10,279 nt of DNA from Streptosporangiaceae bacterium (lineage in GTDB: Bacteria > Actinomycetota > Actinomycetes > Streptosporangiales > Streptosporangiaceae): NCBI GenBank assembly GCA_030045295.1, contig JASIGD010000067.1, positions 1-10,279 of the forward strand, in the 5' to 3' direction. Shown in pieces: positions 1 through 6,902 of this stretch. The notes below the pieces were generated by a model. It saw nothing but the letters and a program-made list of their open reading frames with translations. It did no database searches and was not told the origin of the DNA. The position numbers were made by a program, and so were the translations under genes. Positions within the stretch are counted from its first letter, which is position 1. The number at the start of each line of letters is the position of its first letter.

Positions 1-657
1 GCGGCGGCCGCGCCCTCGGCGCCCGCGGCGCGCACCGGGGTGGCCGCAGCCGGCAGCACGCTGCAGGCCGGCCTGAGCGATTCGGCCGTCAGGACGCTGC
101 AGCGGCGCCTCGCCGCGCTGAAGTATTACCCGGGCCCGATCGACGGCCTGCTCGGCCCGGACACCCTGGAGGCCATGTGGGCGTTCCAGCAGGTACAAGG
201 GCTGCCGGGCGAGGACTACGTGAGCTCAAGGATGGAGCGGGCGCTGGCCCATCCGCGCGCGCCGAGGGTGCTCGACCGGCGCGCCGGGGCCAACCGGATC
301 GAGGTCAACCTGCATACTGAGGTGCTCGTCCTGTACCACAACAACCACATCGAGCTGATCAGCCACGTCTCGTCCGGGGGCGGCTACTACTACTGCACGG
401 TCGGCGGCTGCGCGTTCGCCATCACGCCGACCGGTAACTTCAGCACCGTGGTGTTCATGCCCGGCTGGGTCACGGTGCCGCTCGGCGAGATGTACAACCC
501 GGTGTTCTTCATCGGCACCGCGTTCGCCATCCACGGCGACACCGACGTGCCGCTGGAGCCCGTCTCGCACGGCTGCGTACGGATCCCGATGGACATCGCC
601 GCGTTCTTCCACAACCTGGTGAAGGTCCCCGGCGAGCCGGTGATCATCCGCGACTGA
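1..657 (+). CDS. L,D-transpeptidase (YkuD) with peptidoglycan-binding domain, 5' partial
   Basis: The reading frame is open from base 1, so the true start, and probably a signal peptide, lie left of the window; a GTG at 40 is possible but would begin inside an Ala/Pro-rich linker. The first part (about bases 70-220) is a PG_binding_1 repeat with the pattern VRTLQRRLAALKYYPGPIDG then FQQVQGL. The rest is a YkuD catalytic domain: its conserved His codon is at 532-534 (IHGDTD) and the SHGCVRI motif has the catalytic Cys codon at 574-576. Enzymes of this family form 3-3 cross-links in peptidoglycan or attach proteins to it, outside the membrane, via a Cys acyl-enzyme. It converges on the DMT transporter gene with only 11 bases between the stops. 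The domain call is firm; the exact substrate is not. Confidence 0.92.
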   Translation, partial: AAAAPSAPAARTGVAAAGSTLQAGLSDSAVRTLQRRLAALKYYPGPIDGLLGPDTLEAMWAFQQVQGLPGEDYVSSRMERALAHPRAPRVLDRRAGANRIEVNLHTEVLVLYHNNHIELISHVSSGGGYYYCTVGGCAFAITPTGNFSTVVFMPGWVTVPLGEMYNPVFFIGTAFAIHGDTDVPLEPVSHGCVRIPMDIAAFFHNLVKVPGEPVIIRD

Positions 658-686
658 CCCGGGCCGCGTTACTGGCCGGCCCCGGG
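658..686. terminator. possible hairpin between convergent genes
   Basis: CCCGGGCC at 658-665 can pair with GGCCCCGGG at 678-686, with one bulged base and a 12-base loop. It lies right after the transpeptidase stop and overlaps the last codons of the convergent gene. There is no T-tract, and in such GC-rich DNA short inverted repeats arise often by chance, so this is weak support for a two-way terminator. Confidence 0.25.
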
Positions 687-1562
687 AGCGGCCTGCGGCG
701 CAGGCGGGACGGCGGGCTGCTCCGGCCAGTGGATCACGCCCAGCGAGCGGGACAAGTCGATGCAGCCGACGGCGATGGCCAGCACGGCGACGATCTGGAC
801 GGCGAGCCACCCGCCGGTTCGCACGGTCTCGCCGTAGACCGTCACGCCGTACGAGACGCTGATCAGCGCGTCGCCCAGGGTGAGCGGAGGCTGGACGTAG
901 ACCAGCGCGCCGGCCTGCAGGCCGTTCTGCAACAGGAACAGCGCGCCGACCCCGGCCGCGGCGGTCGCGTACAGCTGCCAGGAGCTGAAGAACGCCGCGA
1001 CGCTCTGGTCCAGGTTCGCCACCGCGCTCTTCAGCAAGGTGGCGGTCAGCGCGTACCCGCAGGCCGCCGCGAGCCCGAGCGCCGCCGCGCGGGTGTTGCC
1101 GCGCGCCCGCACGCCCACGGCTATCACCACCGCCTCGAAGGCACCAGTGACGATCAGCGTCGTGACCCACACCCTGGCGCTGGCGTGCGCCGACCCGCCC
1201 GACGGCGCGGCGGCCCAGAGCCCGACCCCCAGGCTGACCGTGACCAGGGCCACCGCGCCCCAGGTCCGCCGCGGCAGCGGGCGCCGCATCACCCGGCTGG
1301 CCAGCAGCAGGGTGAACGGGAGCTCGATGATGAAGATGGGCTGGACCAGCGCCACAGGCCCGGTGGCCAGCGCGACGGCCTGGCACACCGCGGCCAGGAT
1401 CGTCATGCCGATCCCGGCCAGCCACACCTTGCGCCGGATCAGGTAGCCGAACAGCGACAGGCGCAGCGCGCGCTCGGGGGGCGCGGCCGCGGCGGCGATG
1501 CGCTGCAGGACCGACGCCGTACCGTTGCACAACGACGTGAGCAGCGCGAACAAAACCGGCAC
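669..1562 (-). CDS. DMT-family (EamA-like) membrane transporter
   Basis: A 297-residue membrane protein with about nine or ten hydrophobic segments, roughly at residues 3-20, 46-66, 71-90, 100-118, 132-151, 160-178, 195-213, 216-233 and 253-270. Segments with PVALVQPIF in the first half and ALVYVQPPLTLGDALISV in the second look like the two halves of the drug/metabolite transporter fold. The C-terminus is a Pro/Ala tail. The GTG start at 1562 is supported by AGGA seven bases upstream; the ATG at 1570 is in another frame. It is the last gene of a three-gene cluster, 31 bases after the carboxymuconolactone decarboxylase-family gene. Substrate cannot be read from the sequence; efflux of a small metabolite is the usual guess for the family. 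Confidence 0.82.
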   Translation of the reverse strand: MPVLFALLTSLCNGTASVLQRIAAAAAPPERALRLSLFGYLIRRKVWLAGIGMTILAAVCQAVALATGPVALVQPIFIIELPFTLLLASRVMRRPLPRRTWGAVALVTVSLGVGLWAAAPSGGSAHASARVWVTTLIVTGAFEAVVIAVGVRARGNTRAAALGLAAACGYALTATLLKSAVANLDQSVAAFFSSWQLYATAAAGVGALFLLQNGLQAGALVYVQPPLTLGDALISVSYGVTVYGETVRTGGWLAVQIVAVLAIAVGCIDLSRSLGVIHWPEQPAVPPAPQAAPGAGQ

Positions 1563-1593
1563 CGCGGCATCCTAACGCAACGGCCTGCGCGGC

Positions 1594-2154
1594 CTACGGG
1601 TCGGATACGCGGAAGATGCGCAGCTGGAGGGCCAGGGTCGCGTAATAGCCGACCAGCGTGGACAGCTCGACGAGAGCCTGCTCGCCGAGCGCCGCGACCG
1701 CGGCGGCGTACTCCTGGTCGTCCAGGTCGGCCGGCCCGGTCAGCGCGCGGACCACCGCGTACGCGACCCGCTCCTGCTCATCGGCGAACCCGGGATCGGC
1801 GCCGGCCCGGAGCGCTTCGATCTCATGATCGCTGAGCCCGGCCTCCCGCGCGATCGGCTCGTGCGAATCCCGCTCGTATTCGCTGTTCCAGGCCTGCGCG
1901 ACGACCAGGATCGCCATCTCCCGGACACGCGGGGTCAGCTGAGTCCGGAACCTGATGGCCGCGCCGAGTTCCTGCAGCGCGCGGCCGACCTCCGGGGCGT
2001 ACAACATGGCGTTGAACGGGCCGGCCAGGCCGCCCGCGCCAGTTGAGAGCAGGACCGCGCGCGGTCCCTGCCCGCGCGGGCCGTTCAGGATTTCCCGGTA
2101 CAGGCCGGCCTGCTCCGGTGTCATCTGGTCGGACGACAGCACAGTAAGACGCAT
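1594..2154 (-). CDS. carboxymuconolactone decarboxylase-family protein lacking CxxC
   Basis: This 186-residue protein fits the CMD/AhpD-like all-helical fold: TQLTPRVREMAILVVAQAW at about 71-89 followed by SEYERDSHEPIA at 91-102 and GLSDHEIEAL at 106-115. In AhpD-type members the second motif is CxxC-x3-H. Here the two Cys positions are Ser91 and Glu94, while His98 is kept, so thiol peroxidase-reductase chemistry of the AhpD kind is unlikely. It resembles the many actinobacterial CMD-family proteins of unknown substrate. The ATG at 2154 follows TAGGAG, in which the stop codon of the upstream DUF1275 gene forms part of the ribosome binding site, implying coupled translation. Family call is solid; reaction unknown. 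Confidence 0.85.
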   Translation of the reverse strand: MRLTVLSSDQMTPEQAGLYREILNGPRGQGPRAVLLSTGAGGLAGPFNAMLYAPEVGRALQELGAAIRFRTQLTPRVREMAILVVAQAWNSEYERDSHEPIAREAGLSDHEIEALRAGADPGFADEQERVAYAVVRALTGPADLDDQEYAAAVAALGEQALVELSTLVGYYATLALQLRIFRVSDP

Positions 2155-2161
2155 GGCACTC

Positions 2162-2917
2162 CTACGAAACCGCGGCCTGGGCAGATCCGGAGTCCCTGGA
2201 CAGCGCGACTCCGGCGAGGGCGACCGCCACCAAGATGACCAGGGCGATCACGAGCGGGTAGACGATGCGGACGTGCAGCACGAGCACGGCGCCGACCAGC
2301 GCGCCCAGCAGCATCGCGAGCACCGAGATCAGCCGGCGCGCGACCCTGGCGCCGGTCGCGCCCGCGAGGGCGTGGTCGGCGGCGACCCCGGTGATGGTCA
2401 GCGTCAGCACGGTCGTGGTCAGGTCGGGGATGGCCAGCTTGCGGGCGGTGGCGTTCTGCGCGCCCATGGTCGCGGCCAGCGCCACGATCAGGGCGTACCG
2501 CAAGCCGGCGGGTACCGGGGGCGCGGTCAGCGCCGCCATGATCACCGCCGCGCCCACCAGGGCCACCTGGGTCGCCGCGGTGACGCCGAGCAGCAGCTCG
2601 CGGCGGCCGGCCAGGGACCGGCCCAGCCGGCCCGCGGCGGACGCCCCGAGGGCGAAACAGCCGACGGCGACGAGCGAGGCGGGTATCGAGAAGCCGCTGA
2701 CGCCGGCCAGCGCGAACGCGAAGAAGACCACGTTGCCGGTCATGTTGGCTACGAAGACGTGCCCGAGGACCAGGTAGCTGAACGCGTCGACCAGCCCGGT
2801 GACCGAGGTCAGCGCGACCAGCAGCGGCGGGAGCAGGCCTTCCTTATCGCCCCGGGGCGGAGCCAGCGTAAGCCGCGCGTCGGTGAGGAAGTCGTTCATC
2901 CACGGATAGCTGCCCAT
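2162..2917 (-). CDS. DUF1275 (YoaK-like) membrane protein
   Basis: A 251-residue integral membrane protein with the hallmarks of DUF1275: GLVDAFSYLVLGHVFVANMT (residues 41-60) continuing GNVVFF, then ATMGAQNATARKLAIPDLTT (149-168) and VLTLTITG. Six or seven hydrophobic segments follow a short charged N-terminus. The biochemical role of DUF1275 proteins is not established. The start at 2917 (ATG) has no clear ribosome binding site, and a second in-frame ATG at 2899 (MNDFLTD) is an equally possible start. It heads the DUF1275, CMD, DMT transporter cluster; the stop overlaps the ribosome binding site of the next gene. A possible promoter lies just upstream, so it may be transcribed apart from the sugar transporter operon 102 bases away. 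Confidence 0.85.
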   Translation of the reverse strand: MGSYPWMNDFLTDARLTLAPPRGDKEGLLPPLLVALTSVTGLVDAFSYLVLGHVFVANMTGNVVFFAFALAGVSGFSIPASLVAVGCFALGASAAGRLGRSLAGRRELLLGVTAATQVALVGAAVIMAALTAPPVPAGLRYALIVALAATMGAQNATARKLAIPDLTTTVLTLTITGVAADHALAGATGARVARRLISVLAMLLGALVGAVLVLHVRIVYPLVIALVILVAVALAGVALSRDSGSAQAAVS

Positions 2918-2935
2918 AGCACCAGATCATGCACC

Positions 2936-2961
2936 ACCGGCCGGTCGGCACAACGATCCTA
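2936..2961 (-). promoter_or_regulatory. possible promoter of the DUF1275 cluster
   Basis: On the minus strand TAGGAT (2961-2956) fits an actinobacterial -10 element, 38 bases upstream of the ATG at 2917. No convincing -35 hexamer lies at normal spacing. A 10-base perfect palindrome, ACCGGCCGGT (2936-2945), sits close to the expected transcription start and could be an operator, though such palindromes are common by chance at this GC content. Confidence 0.25.
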
Positions 2962-2996
2962 GCCATGGCGCGCCCGGCGAGCAGGCGAACCAGGCG

Positions 2997-3015
2997 GTAA
3001 CCGGCGCGGGTTTAC
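2997..3015 (-). terminator. weak hairpin after the sugar transporter operon
   Basis: Read on the minus strand, GTAAACC and GGTTAC flank a six-base loop, giving a six-pair stem with one bulged A that starts a few bases after the permease stop at 3020. There is no run of T after it. It may mark the operon end or a 3' RNA stabiliser; the evidence is thin. Confidence 0.22.
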
Positions 3016-3019
3016 GGGT

Positions 3020-4321
3020 TCAGGACGCGCGGCGGCGGGCCGTGGTGTCGACCGTGACGGCGGCGAGCAGGACGGCCGCGGTCCACATGTCCTGGGCCGC
3101 GGCGCCGAGGCCGAGCAGCTCGAGGCCGTTGTAGATCACGGCGACGATGACCCCGCCGAGGACCGCGCCGAGCATCTTGCCCCGGCCGCCGAACAGGCTG
3201 GTACCGCCGATGACCGCGGCGGCCACCGCGTACAGGACGTTCTGGCCGCCGTCGACGTTGGAGGAGATCGAGCCGAGGTAGGAGGCGTAGATGATGCCCA
3301 TGATGCCCGCGGTCAGCCCGCAAAGCGTGAACGCGATGACCCGGATCCGGCTCAGGTTGATCCCGGCGCGCCGGGCCGCCTCGGCGTTGCCGCCGATGGC
3401 GTAGACGTACCGGCCGAAACGGGTCCGGCCCAGCAGCCAGGTCCAGACGACGAGGACCACCAGGACCAGCAGCACCACGTACGGGACGCCATGCACCACG
3501 ACGACGGAGACGCCGCGGTTGGTGTTGGCGATGAGCACGACGACCACGCCCGCGACCGCCATCGCGGCGACTTTCAGCCAGGTCACGCTGGCGGGAGGCG
3601 CGGCCAGCCCGCTGGCCCGCCTGCGTCTGTCGCGCGTCACGAACAGCGCTCCGGCCAGCACCACGGCGACCGCCATGACGATCCAGCCGGCCACCGGGCT
3701 CATGGAGCCGGACACGATGTCGTAAATGACACCGGGGTACAGCCTGATCGTCCCGCCGGAATTGGGCGCGGCCTCGTTGACGATGAACAGCAGGAAGCCC
3801 GAGCCGAACAGCAGTCCGGCCAGCGTGACCACGAAGGACGGCAGCCGGAGCTGGGTGACGATCAGGCCCTGGATCCCGCTGTAGAAGGAGGTGAAGGCCA
3901 GGCCGACCACCACCGCGACGATCCACGGGGCGGGATGCGGCGGCTGCAGCAGCCACAACGTGAACACCGCTCCGATCACCGAGGAATACCCGATCGACAG
4001 GTCGATCTCGCCGAGCAGCAGCACGAACACCTCGGCCATGCCCAGCACCACGATCCACGAGGCCTGCGTCATCAAGTTGACCAGGTTGCCCGCGGACAAG
4101 AACAGGGAGTTGCGGATCTGGAAGTAGATGACGATGACGACCAGGCCGGCCACGACCGGCAGGGCCCCGCTCTCGCCGCCGCGGACCCGGGCCCACCAGA
4201 TCTTGACGTACTCGCCGAACGAATTGGCGATGACCTCCGGCGCGGCGGCCGCCGCGGCCTCGGAGGCGACGTCGTCGGCTTCGCCGGCTTCGGGCGAAGG
4301 GTGCTGGACTTCAGTGCTCAC
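3020..4321 (-). CDS. CUT2 sugar ABC transporter permease (XylH/RbsC type)
   Basis: This 433-residue membrane protein is a BPD_transp_2 permease. After an Ala/Glu-rich cytoplasmic N-terminus (1-35) come about ten to twelve hydrophobic segments from residue 53 to 426. Family landmarks are GEIDLSIG at 104-111, LRLPSFVVTLAGLL at 158-171, and the cytoplasmic loop YAIGGNAEAARRAGINLSRI (307-326) that contacts the ATPase, followed by AFTLCGLTAGIMG. The extra segment around 227-270, with an Arg-rich loop RDRRRR, is typical of the longer XylH-like members rather than RbsC. GTG start at 4321: GGGGAG lies just upstream, and the start shares GTGA with the stop of the ATPase gene, so the two are translationally coupled. 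A pentose such as xylose is the best substrate guess from the partner binding protein. Confidence 0.92.
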   Translation of the reverse strand: MSTEVQHPSPEAGEADDVASEAAAAAAPEVIANSFGEYVKIWWARVRGGESGALPVVAGLVVIVIYFQIRNSLFLSAGNLVNLMTQASWIVVLGMAEVFVLLLGEIDLSIGYSSVIGAVFTLWLLQPPHPAPWIVAVVVGLAFTSFYSGIQGLIVTQLRLPSFVVTLAGLLFGSGFLLFIVNEAAPNSGGTIRLYPGVIYDIVSGSMSPVAGWIVMAVAVVLAGALFVTRDRRRRASGLAAPPASVTWLKVAAMAVAGVVVVLIANTNRGVSVVVVHGVPYVVLLVLVVLVVWTWLLGRTRFGRYVYAIGGNAEAARRAGINLSRIRVIAFTLCGLTAGIMGIIYASYLGSISSNVDGGQNVLYAVAAAVIGGTSLFGGRGKMLGAVLGGVIVAVIYNGLELLGLGAAAQDMWTAAVLLAAVTVDTTARRRAS

Positions 4322-5385
4322 TGGAGCTCCCCTGATGAGTGCTCGGCCGAAACCGCGGCGAGGCGCTTGGAGGTACCCGTGGTCATCAGGTCGACGACGG
4401 ACTCAGCGTCGAATCTCGACTTCGGGCCGACCGCGACCAGGTGGCCCAGCCGCAGCACGGCCAGCCGGTCCGCCACCGCGAACACGTCGTTCAGGTTGTG
4501 CGAGATGACGATCACCGCGATGTCCTGGCTCTTCAGCCGCTTGATGAGGTCGAGCACGACGCGGGTCTGGGTGACGCCGAGCGCCGCGGTGGGCTCGTCC
4601 AGGATCACCAGCCTGGCCTGGCGCAGCACGGCTCTGGCCACCGCGACGGCCTGGCGCTGGCCGCCGGACAGCGATCCCACCGGCTGCCGGACCGAGCGGA
4701 TCGTCACCACGGACAGGTCGGCCAGCGTGCGCTTGGCGTCCTGCTCCATGGCGACTTCGTCCAGCTGCCAGTGCTTGACCGGCTCGCGACCGAGGAACAT
4801 GTTCTGCACGATGTCTAGATTGTCGCAAAGCGCCAGGTCCTGGTAAACGGTGGCGATGCCCAGATCGGAGGCGTCCTTCGGGCCGTGCAGGCGGACCGGG
4901 CGGCCCATCCAGATGATCTCTCCGTGATCCTGCTGCCAGATGCCGGAAATCGTCTTGATCAGCGTGCTCTTGCCCGCCCCGTTATCACCGACGATCGCCG
5001 TCACCTGCCCGGCGGGGACGTCCAGGTTGACGTCCAGAAGCGCGCGCACCGGGCCGAAATTCTTACCGACGCCGACCAGGCGCAGCAGCGGCTGGTCGCC
5101 GTTGCTGCTGCCGTCGACGGCGGCGGGCCGGGCGGCGGCGGTCTCGGCCTGGGCGGCGTCGTATTCCGCTTCGGCGGCGGCGTCCTCGGCTCGGGCCGCG
5201 GAGAGCTCGGCTTCGGCGGCAATCTCGGCGGGGTTCTCGTGGCCGGCGGTACCCGCCGCGCCGGACGCGCCGGCCTCGGAGGCGGGCGCGTCCTGGGCCT
5301 CGCCGGCCTGCGCGGTCTGATCGGGAGCCGAAGCCCGGCCCGCGGTGGCGGGCCGGGCTTCGTCGTCCGCGCTCGGGTTGGTCAC
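4318..5385 (-). CDS. sugar ABC transporter ATPase, single domain
   Basis: The ATPase of the transporter operon, 355 residues. The nucleotide-binding domain occupies about 98-335: Walker A GDNGAGKST (133-141), Q-loop YQDLALCDNL (181-190), signature LSGGQ (239-243), Walker B LVILDEP with catalytic Glu264, and switch His296 in VISHN. XylG, RbsA and similar CUT2 ATPases carry two such domains; this one has a single domain, like FrcA. The first 97 residues are an unusual Ala/Glu/Asp-rich extension, with residues 51-86 able to form a charged helix or coiled coil. The GTG start at 5385 has GAGGAGG eight bases upstream. The gene lies 58 bases after the binding-protein gene and overlaps the permease start by four bases. 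Confidence 0.93.
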   Translation of the reverse strand: MTNPSADDEARPATAGRASAPDQTAQAGEAQDAPASEAGASGAAGTAGHENPAEIAAEAELSAARAEDAAAEAEYDAAQAETAAARPAAVDGSSNGDQPLLRLVGVGKNFGPVRALLDVNLDVPAGQVTAIVGDNGAGKSTLIKTISGIWQQDHGEIIWMGRPVRLHGPKDASDLGIATVYQDLALCDNLDIVQNMFLGREPVKHWQLDEVAMEQDAKRTLADLSVVTIRSVRQPVGSLSGGQRQAVAVARAVLRQARLVILDEPTAALGVTQTRVVLDLIKRLKSQDIAVIVISHNLNDVFAVADRLAVLRLGHLVAVGPKSRFDAESVVDLMTTGTSKRLAAVSAEHSSGELQ

Positions 5386-5410
5386 CGGGCGCGCCTCCTC
5401 ACTGTGCGCC

Positions 5411-5438
5411 AGCTGGTGCTCATGGCATTCAGCCAGCT
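5411..5438 (-). other. short inverted repeat between binding-protein and ATPase genes
   Basis: AGCTGG (5411-5416) and CCAGCT (5433-5438) could form a six-pair stem with a 16-base loop in the 58-base spacer. In sugar transporter operons such spacers often hold a hairpin that keeps binding-protein mRNA more abundant than the membrane parts. Here the stem is short and the call is tentative. Confidence 0.2.
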
Positions 5439-5443
5439 TGGGC

Positions 5444-6661
5444 TCATACCGATATCCCCGCGGACTTGCACGCTGCCGCGTAGGAACCGACGCAGAGCTG
5501 CTGGGCCGGCACGAAGTCGTCGGCGATGACGGTCGAGTTCATGTTGGCCGTGGTGACCCACTCCGGCGTGCCCAGCACCGACGGCACGCTCACGTGCTCC
5601 ACCGTGTCCTCGACCGAGCCGTTCACCAGAGCGGACGGCGGGGTCTTGCCCGCGCGCAGGTACATGGCCAGCGCCACGGCGGCCTGGGCCTCGATGTAGA
5701 TCGGCTTGTAGACGGTGCCGCACTGGTAGCCGGACAGGATGTTCTGCAGCCCGACCAGCGTGGCGTCCTGCCCGGTCACCGGGAAGGTGTTGGGCTTGAT
5801 GCCCTCTCTCTGCAGGTAGGTGATGATCGGGGCGGCGTTCTCGTCGTTCGGGGACAGGAGGGCGTTGATGTTCTTGTGCGCCGTGAACTCCTGCTGGAAC
5901 TCGCTCTCCGCGACCGACGGTGTCCACGTTCCGGCCGGCGTGCCCACATCGACGTAGGTCTTGTTGGCGAAGTACGGCGCGAGCACCGCGTTGTACCCGT
6001 TGGCGAACAGGGTGGCGTTGTTGTCGGTCGGGGCGCCGCGCATGACCAGCACGTTCGGGTGGGCCACGTGCTCGGAGGCGATGCAGGACACCAGGCCCTT
6101 GCCGAGCAGCGTGCCGACGTAGGTGTTGTTGAAGCTGACGTAGTACGCGCGGCTGCCGCCGAGCGTCAGCCGGTCGTAGTCGATGACTTTGACTCCGTGC
6201 GCCTTCGCGTAGTTCTCGATCGAGGTTCCGACGCCGGAGTCCAGCGGGTCCATGATCAGGACGCTCGCGCCCTTGGTGATGGCCTCCTGCGCGTCCGCCA
6301 GCTCGGTGGCGTCACTGCCTTGCGCGTTCACCACGGAGTACTGGGAGGGCGACAGGCCCGCCAAGGCCAGGGCCTGCTCCAGGTAAGGCGCGTCGAATTC
6401 GGTGTACCGGGCCGAGCTAACCGTGTCCGGGAGGATCGCGGCCACGTTTCCCTTGCCGACGGCGGCCAGCGCCTTCAGCGCCGTCATCGCGGAGAAGGTC
6501 CGGTTCAGGCTGGTAATCGAGATCGACACCGAGACCGGAGAGCTGGTACTGGTCGGGCTTGTCGTGGAACTAGGGCTGCTACTGCTACTGCAGGCCGCAG
6601 CGGCGAGGCACAGGGCCAGTGCTACCGCTAGCACGACCCCTCTCCTGGCCACTTGGATCAT
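5444..6661 (-). CDS. XylF-like sugar-binding lipoprotein
   Basis: The substrate-binding protein of the transporter, 405 residues from the ATG at 6661. A lipoprotein signal peptide ends in the lipobox LAAAAC, with the acylated Cys at residue 24, followed by a Ser/Thr/Pro linker. The body is a Peripla_BP_4 domain whose motifs match D-xylose-binding proteins: VLIMDPLDS, then VIDYDRLTLGG and YYVSFNN (XylF has AYDRxI...YISFDN), and VTGQDATLVGLQ with GTVYKPIY near the hinge. Four further Cys occur in the mature protein, two near the C-terminus (LCVGSYAAACKS), which could form a disulfide. ATG at 6661 was preferred to the in-frame GTG at 6670 because GAGGTGG sits five bases before it. Xylose or a similar sugar is inferred, not proven. 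Confidence 0.9.
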   Translation of the reverse strand: MIQVARRGVVLAVALALCLAAAACSSSSSPSSTTSPTSTSSPVSVSISITSLNRTFSAMTALKALAAVGKGNVAAILPDTVSSARYTEFDAPYLEQALALAGLSPSQYSVVNAQGSDATELADAQEAITKGASVLIMDPLDSGVGTSIENYAKAHGVKVIDYDRLTLGGSRAYYVSFNNTYVGTLLGKGLVSCIASEHVAHPNVLVMRGAPTDNNATLFANGYNAVLAPYFANKTYVDVGTPAGTWTPSVAESEFQQEFTAHKNINALLSPNDENAAPIITYLQREGIKPNTFPVTGQDATLVGLQNILSGYQCGTVYKPIYIEAQAAVALAMYLRAGKTPPSALVNGSVEDTVEHVSVPSVLGTPEWVTTANMNSTVIADDFVPAQQLCVGSYAAACKSAGISV

Positions 6662-6671
6662 TGAAACCACC
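6662..6671 (-). promoter_or_regulatory. ribosome binding site that sets the lipoprotein start
   Basis: On the minus strand GAGGTGG is followed by TTTCA and the ATG at 6661, ideal spacing. The upstream GTG at 6670 lies inside this motif and has no comparable site before it, so it is unlikely to be the start. Confidence 0.6.
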
Positions 6672-6756
6672 TCGCGTCATAAAGGGAACGGCCGCACCCA
6701 GGCATGCGGACTGGCTGCCGACCTGGAGAGCATCACGGCCAAGCGTCTTAAGCACG

Positions 6757-6762
6757 ACCATA
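6757..6762 (-). promoter_or_regulatory. candidate -10 element of the transporter operon
   Basis: TATGGT on the minus strand fits a -10 element, giving a leader of about 90 bases before the lipoprotein ATG. The hexamer 17 bases upstream (GGCCTC, 6785-6780) is a very poor -35. That position falls between the two GTTAA repeats at 6790-6775, as expected for a promoter where a PhoB-type activator substitutes for -35 contacts. This is inference from spacing only. Confidence 0.3.
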
Positions 6763-6774
6763 GAACGCCGAAAA

Positions 6775-6790
6775 TTAACGAGGCCTTAAC
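6775..6790 (-). promoter_or_regulatory. GTTAA direct repeat, 11-base spacing (candidate regulator site)
   Basis: TTAAC occurs at 6775-6779 and again at 6786-6790 on the plus strand (GTTAA twice on the minus strand), exactly 11 bases apart, in a locally AT-rich stretch. OmpR/PhoB-family regulators bind tandem repeats one helical turn apart; the Bacillus PhoP box, TTAACA-like, has this form. The neighbouring response regulator belongs to this family, and the site covers the -35 region of the candidate transporter promoter. Confidence 0.5.
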
Positions 6791-6793
6791 ATC

Positions 6794-6820
6794 GTGGCCA
6801 TCCCGTGAAGATACTGTGAA
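6794..6820 (-). promoter_or_regulatory. TTCAC direct repeats, 11-base spacing (candidate regulator site)
   Basis: GTGAA occurs at 6805-6809 and 6816-6820 on the plus strand (TTCAC on the minus strand), 11 bases apart, and a weaker unit, GTGGC, lies one more turn away at 6794-6798. The form is like the 11-base GTTCACC units of Streptomyces PHO boxes bound by PhoP, an OmpR-family regulator. With the GTTAA pair it makes a 46-base cluster of one-turn repeats upstream of the binding-protein gene. Confidence 0.5.
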
Positions 6821-6881
6821 TAGTGACCTCCCCGTGCTCTTTCCGATCCATATTCGTCATCAGGGCGTTATCCAGGCCGTG

Positions 6882-6902
6882 ATGGCGGCCGGAATTCGCC
6901 AT
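6882..6902 (-). terminator. hairpin directly after the response regulator
   Basis: ATGGCG (6882-6887) and CGCCAT (6897-6902) form a perfect six-pair stem with a nine-base loop, starting immediately after the regulator stop codon. No T-tract follows. It could end the kinase-regulator transcript or slow its decay; some read-through into the transporter operon is possible. Confidence 0.33.

Larger units (their letters stand above)
6662..6902. other. 241-base regulatory gap between signalling and transporter operons
   Basis: This is the longest non-coding stretch of the window and its most AT-rich part, especially about 6740-6860. Reading along the minus strand it holds the hairpin after the regulator, the two 11-base repeat clusters, a possible -10 element and a leader of roughly 90 bases. 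No small gene with a credible ribosome binding site and no recognised riboswitch was seen. Confidence 0.7.

Noticed and set aside
3491..4846. Long open frame on the plus strand opposite the permease and ATPase genes (and similar ones at 729-1835, 1955-2962, 5345-6631 and 7315-8235)
   Set aside because: They lie antisense to well-supported genes, have His/Arg/Asp/Gln-rich products typical of reversed GC-rich codons, and match no recognisable family.
6662..6670. GTG at 6670 as start of the binding lipoprotein
   Set aside because: The GTG lies within the ribosome binding site GAGGTGG that serves the ATG at 6661, and it has no site of its own.
6662..6760. Riboswitch in the leader of the transporter operon
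   Set aside because: Only short inverted repeats are present and no conserved core of a known riboswitch class was recognised.
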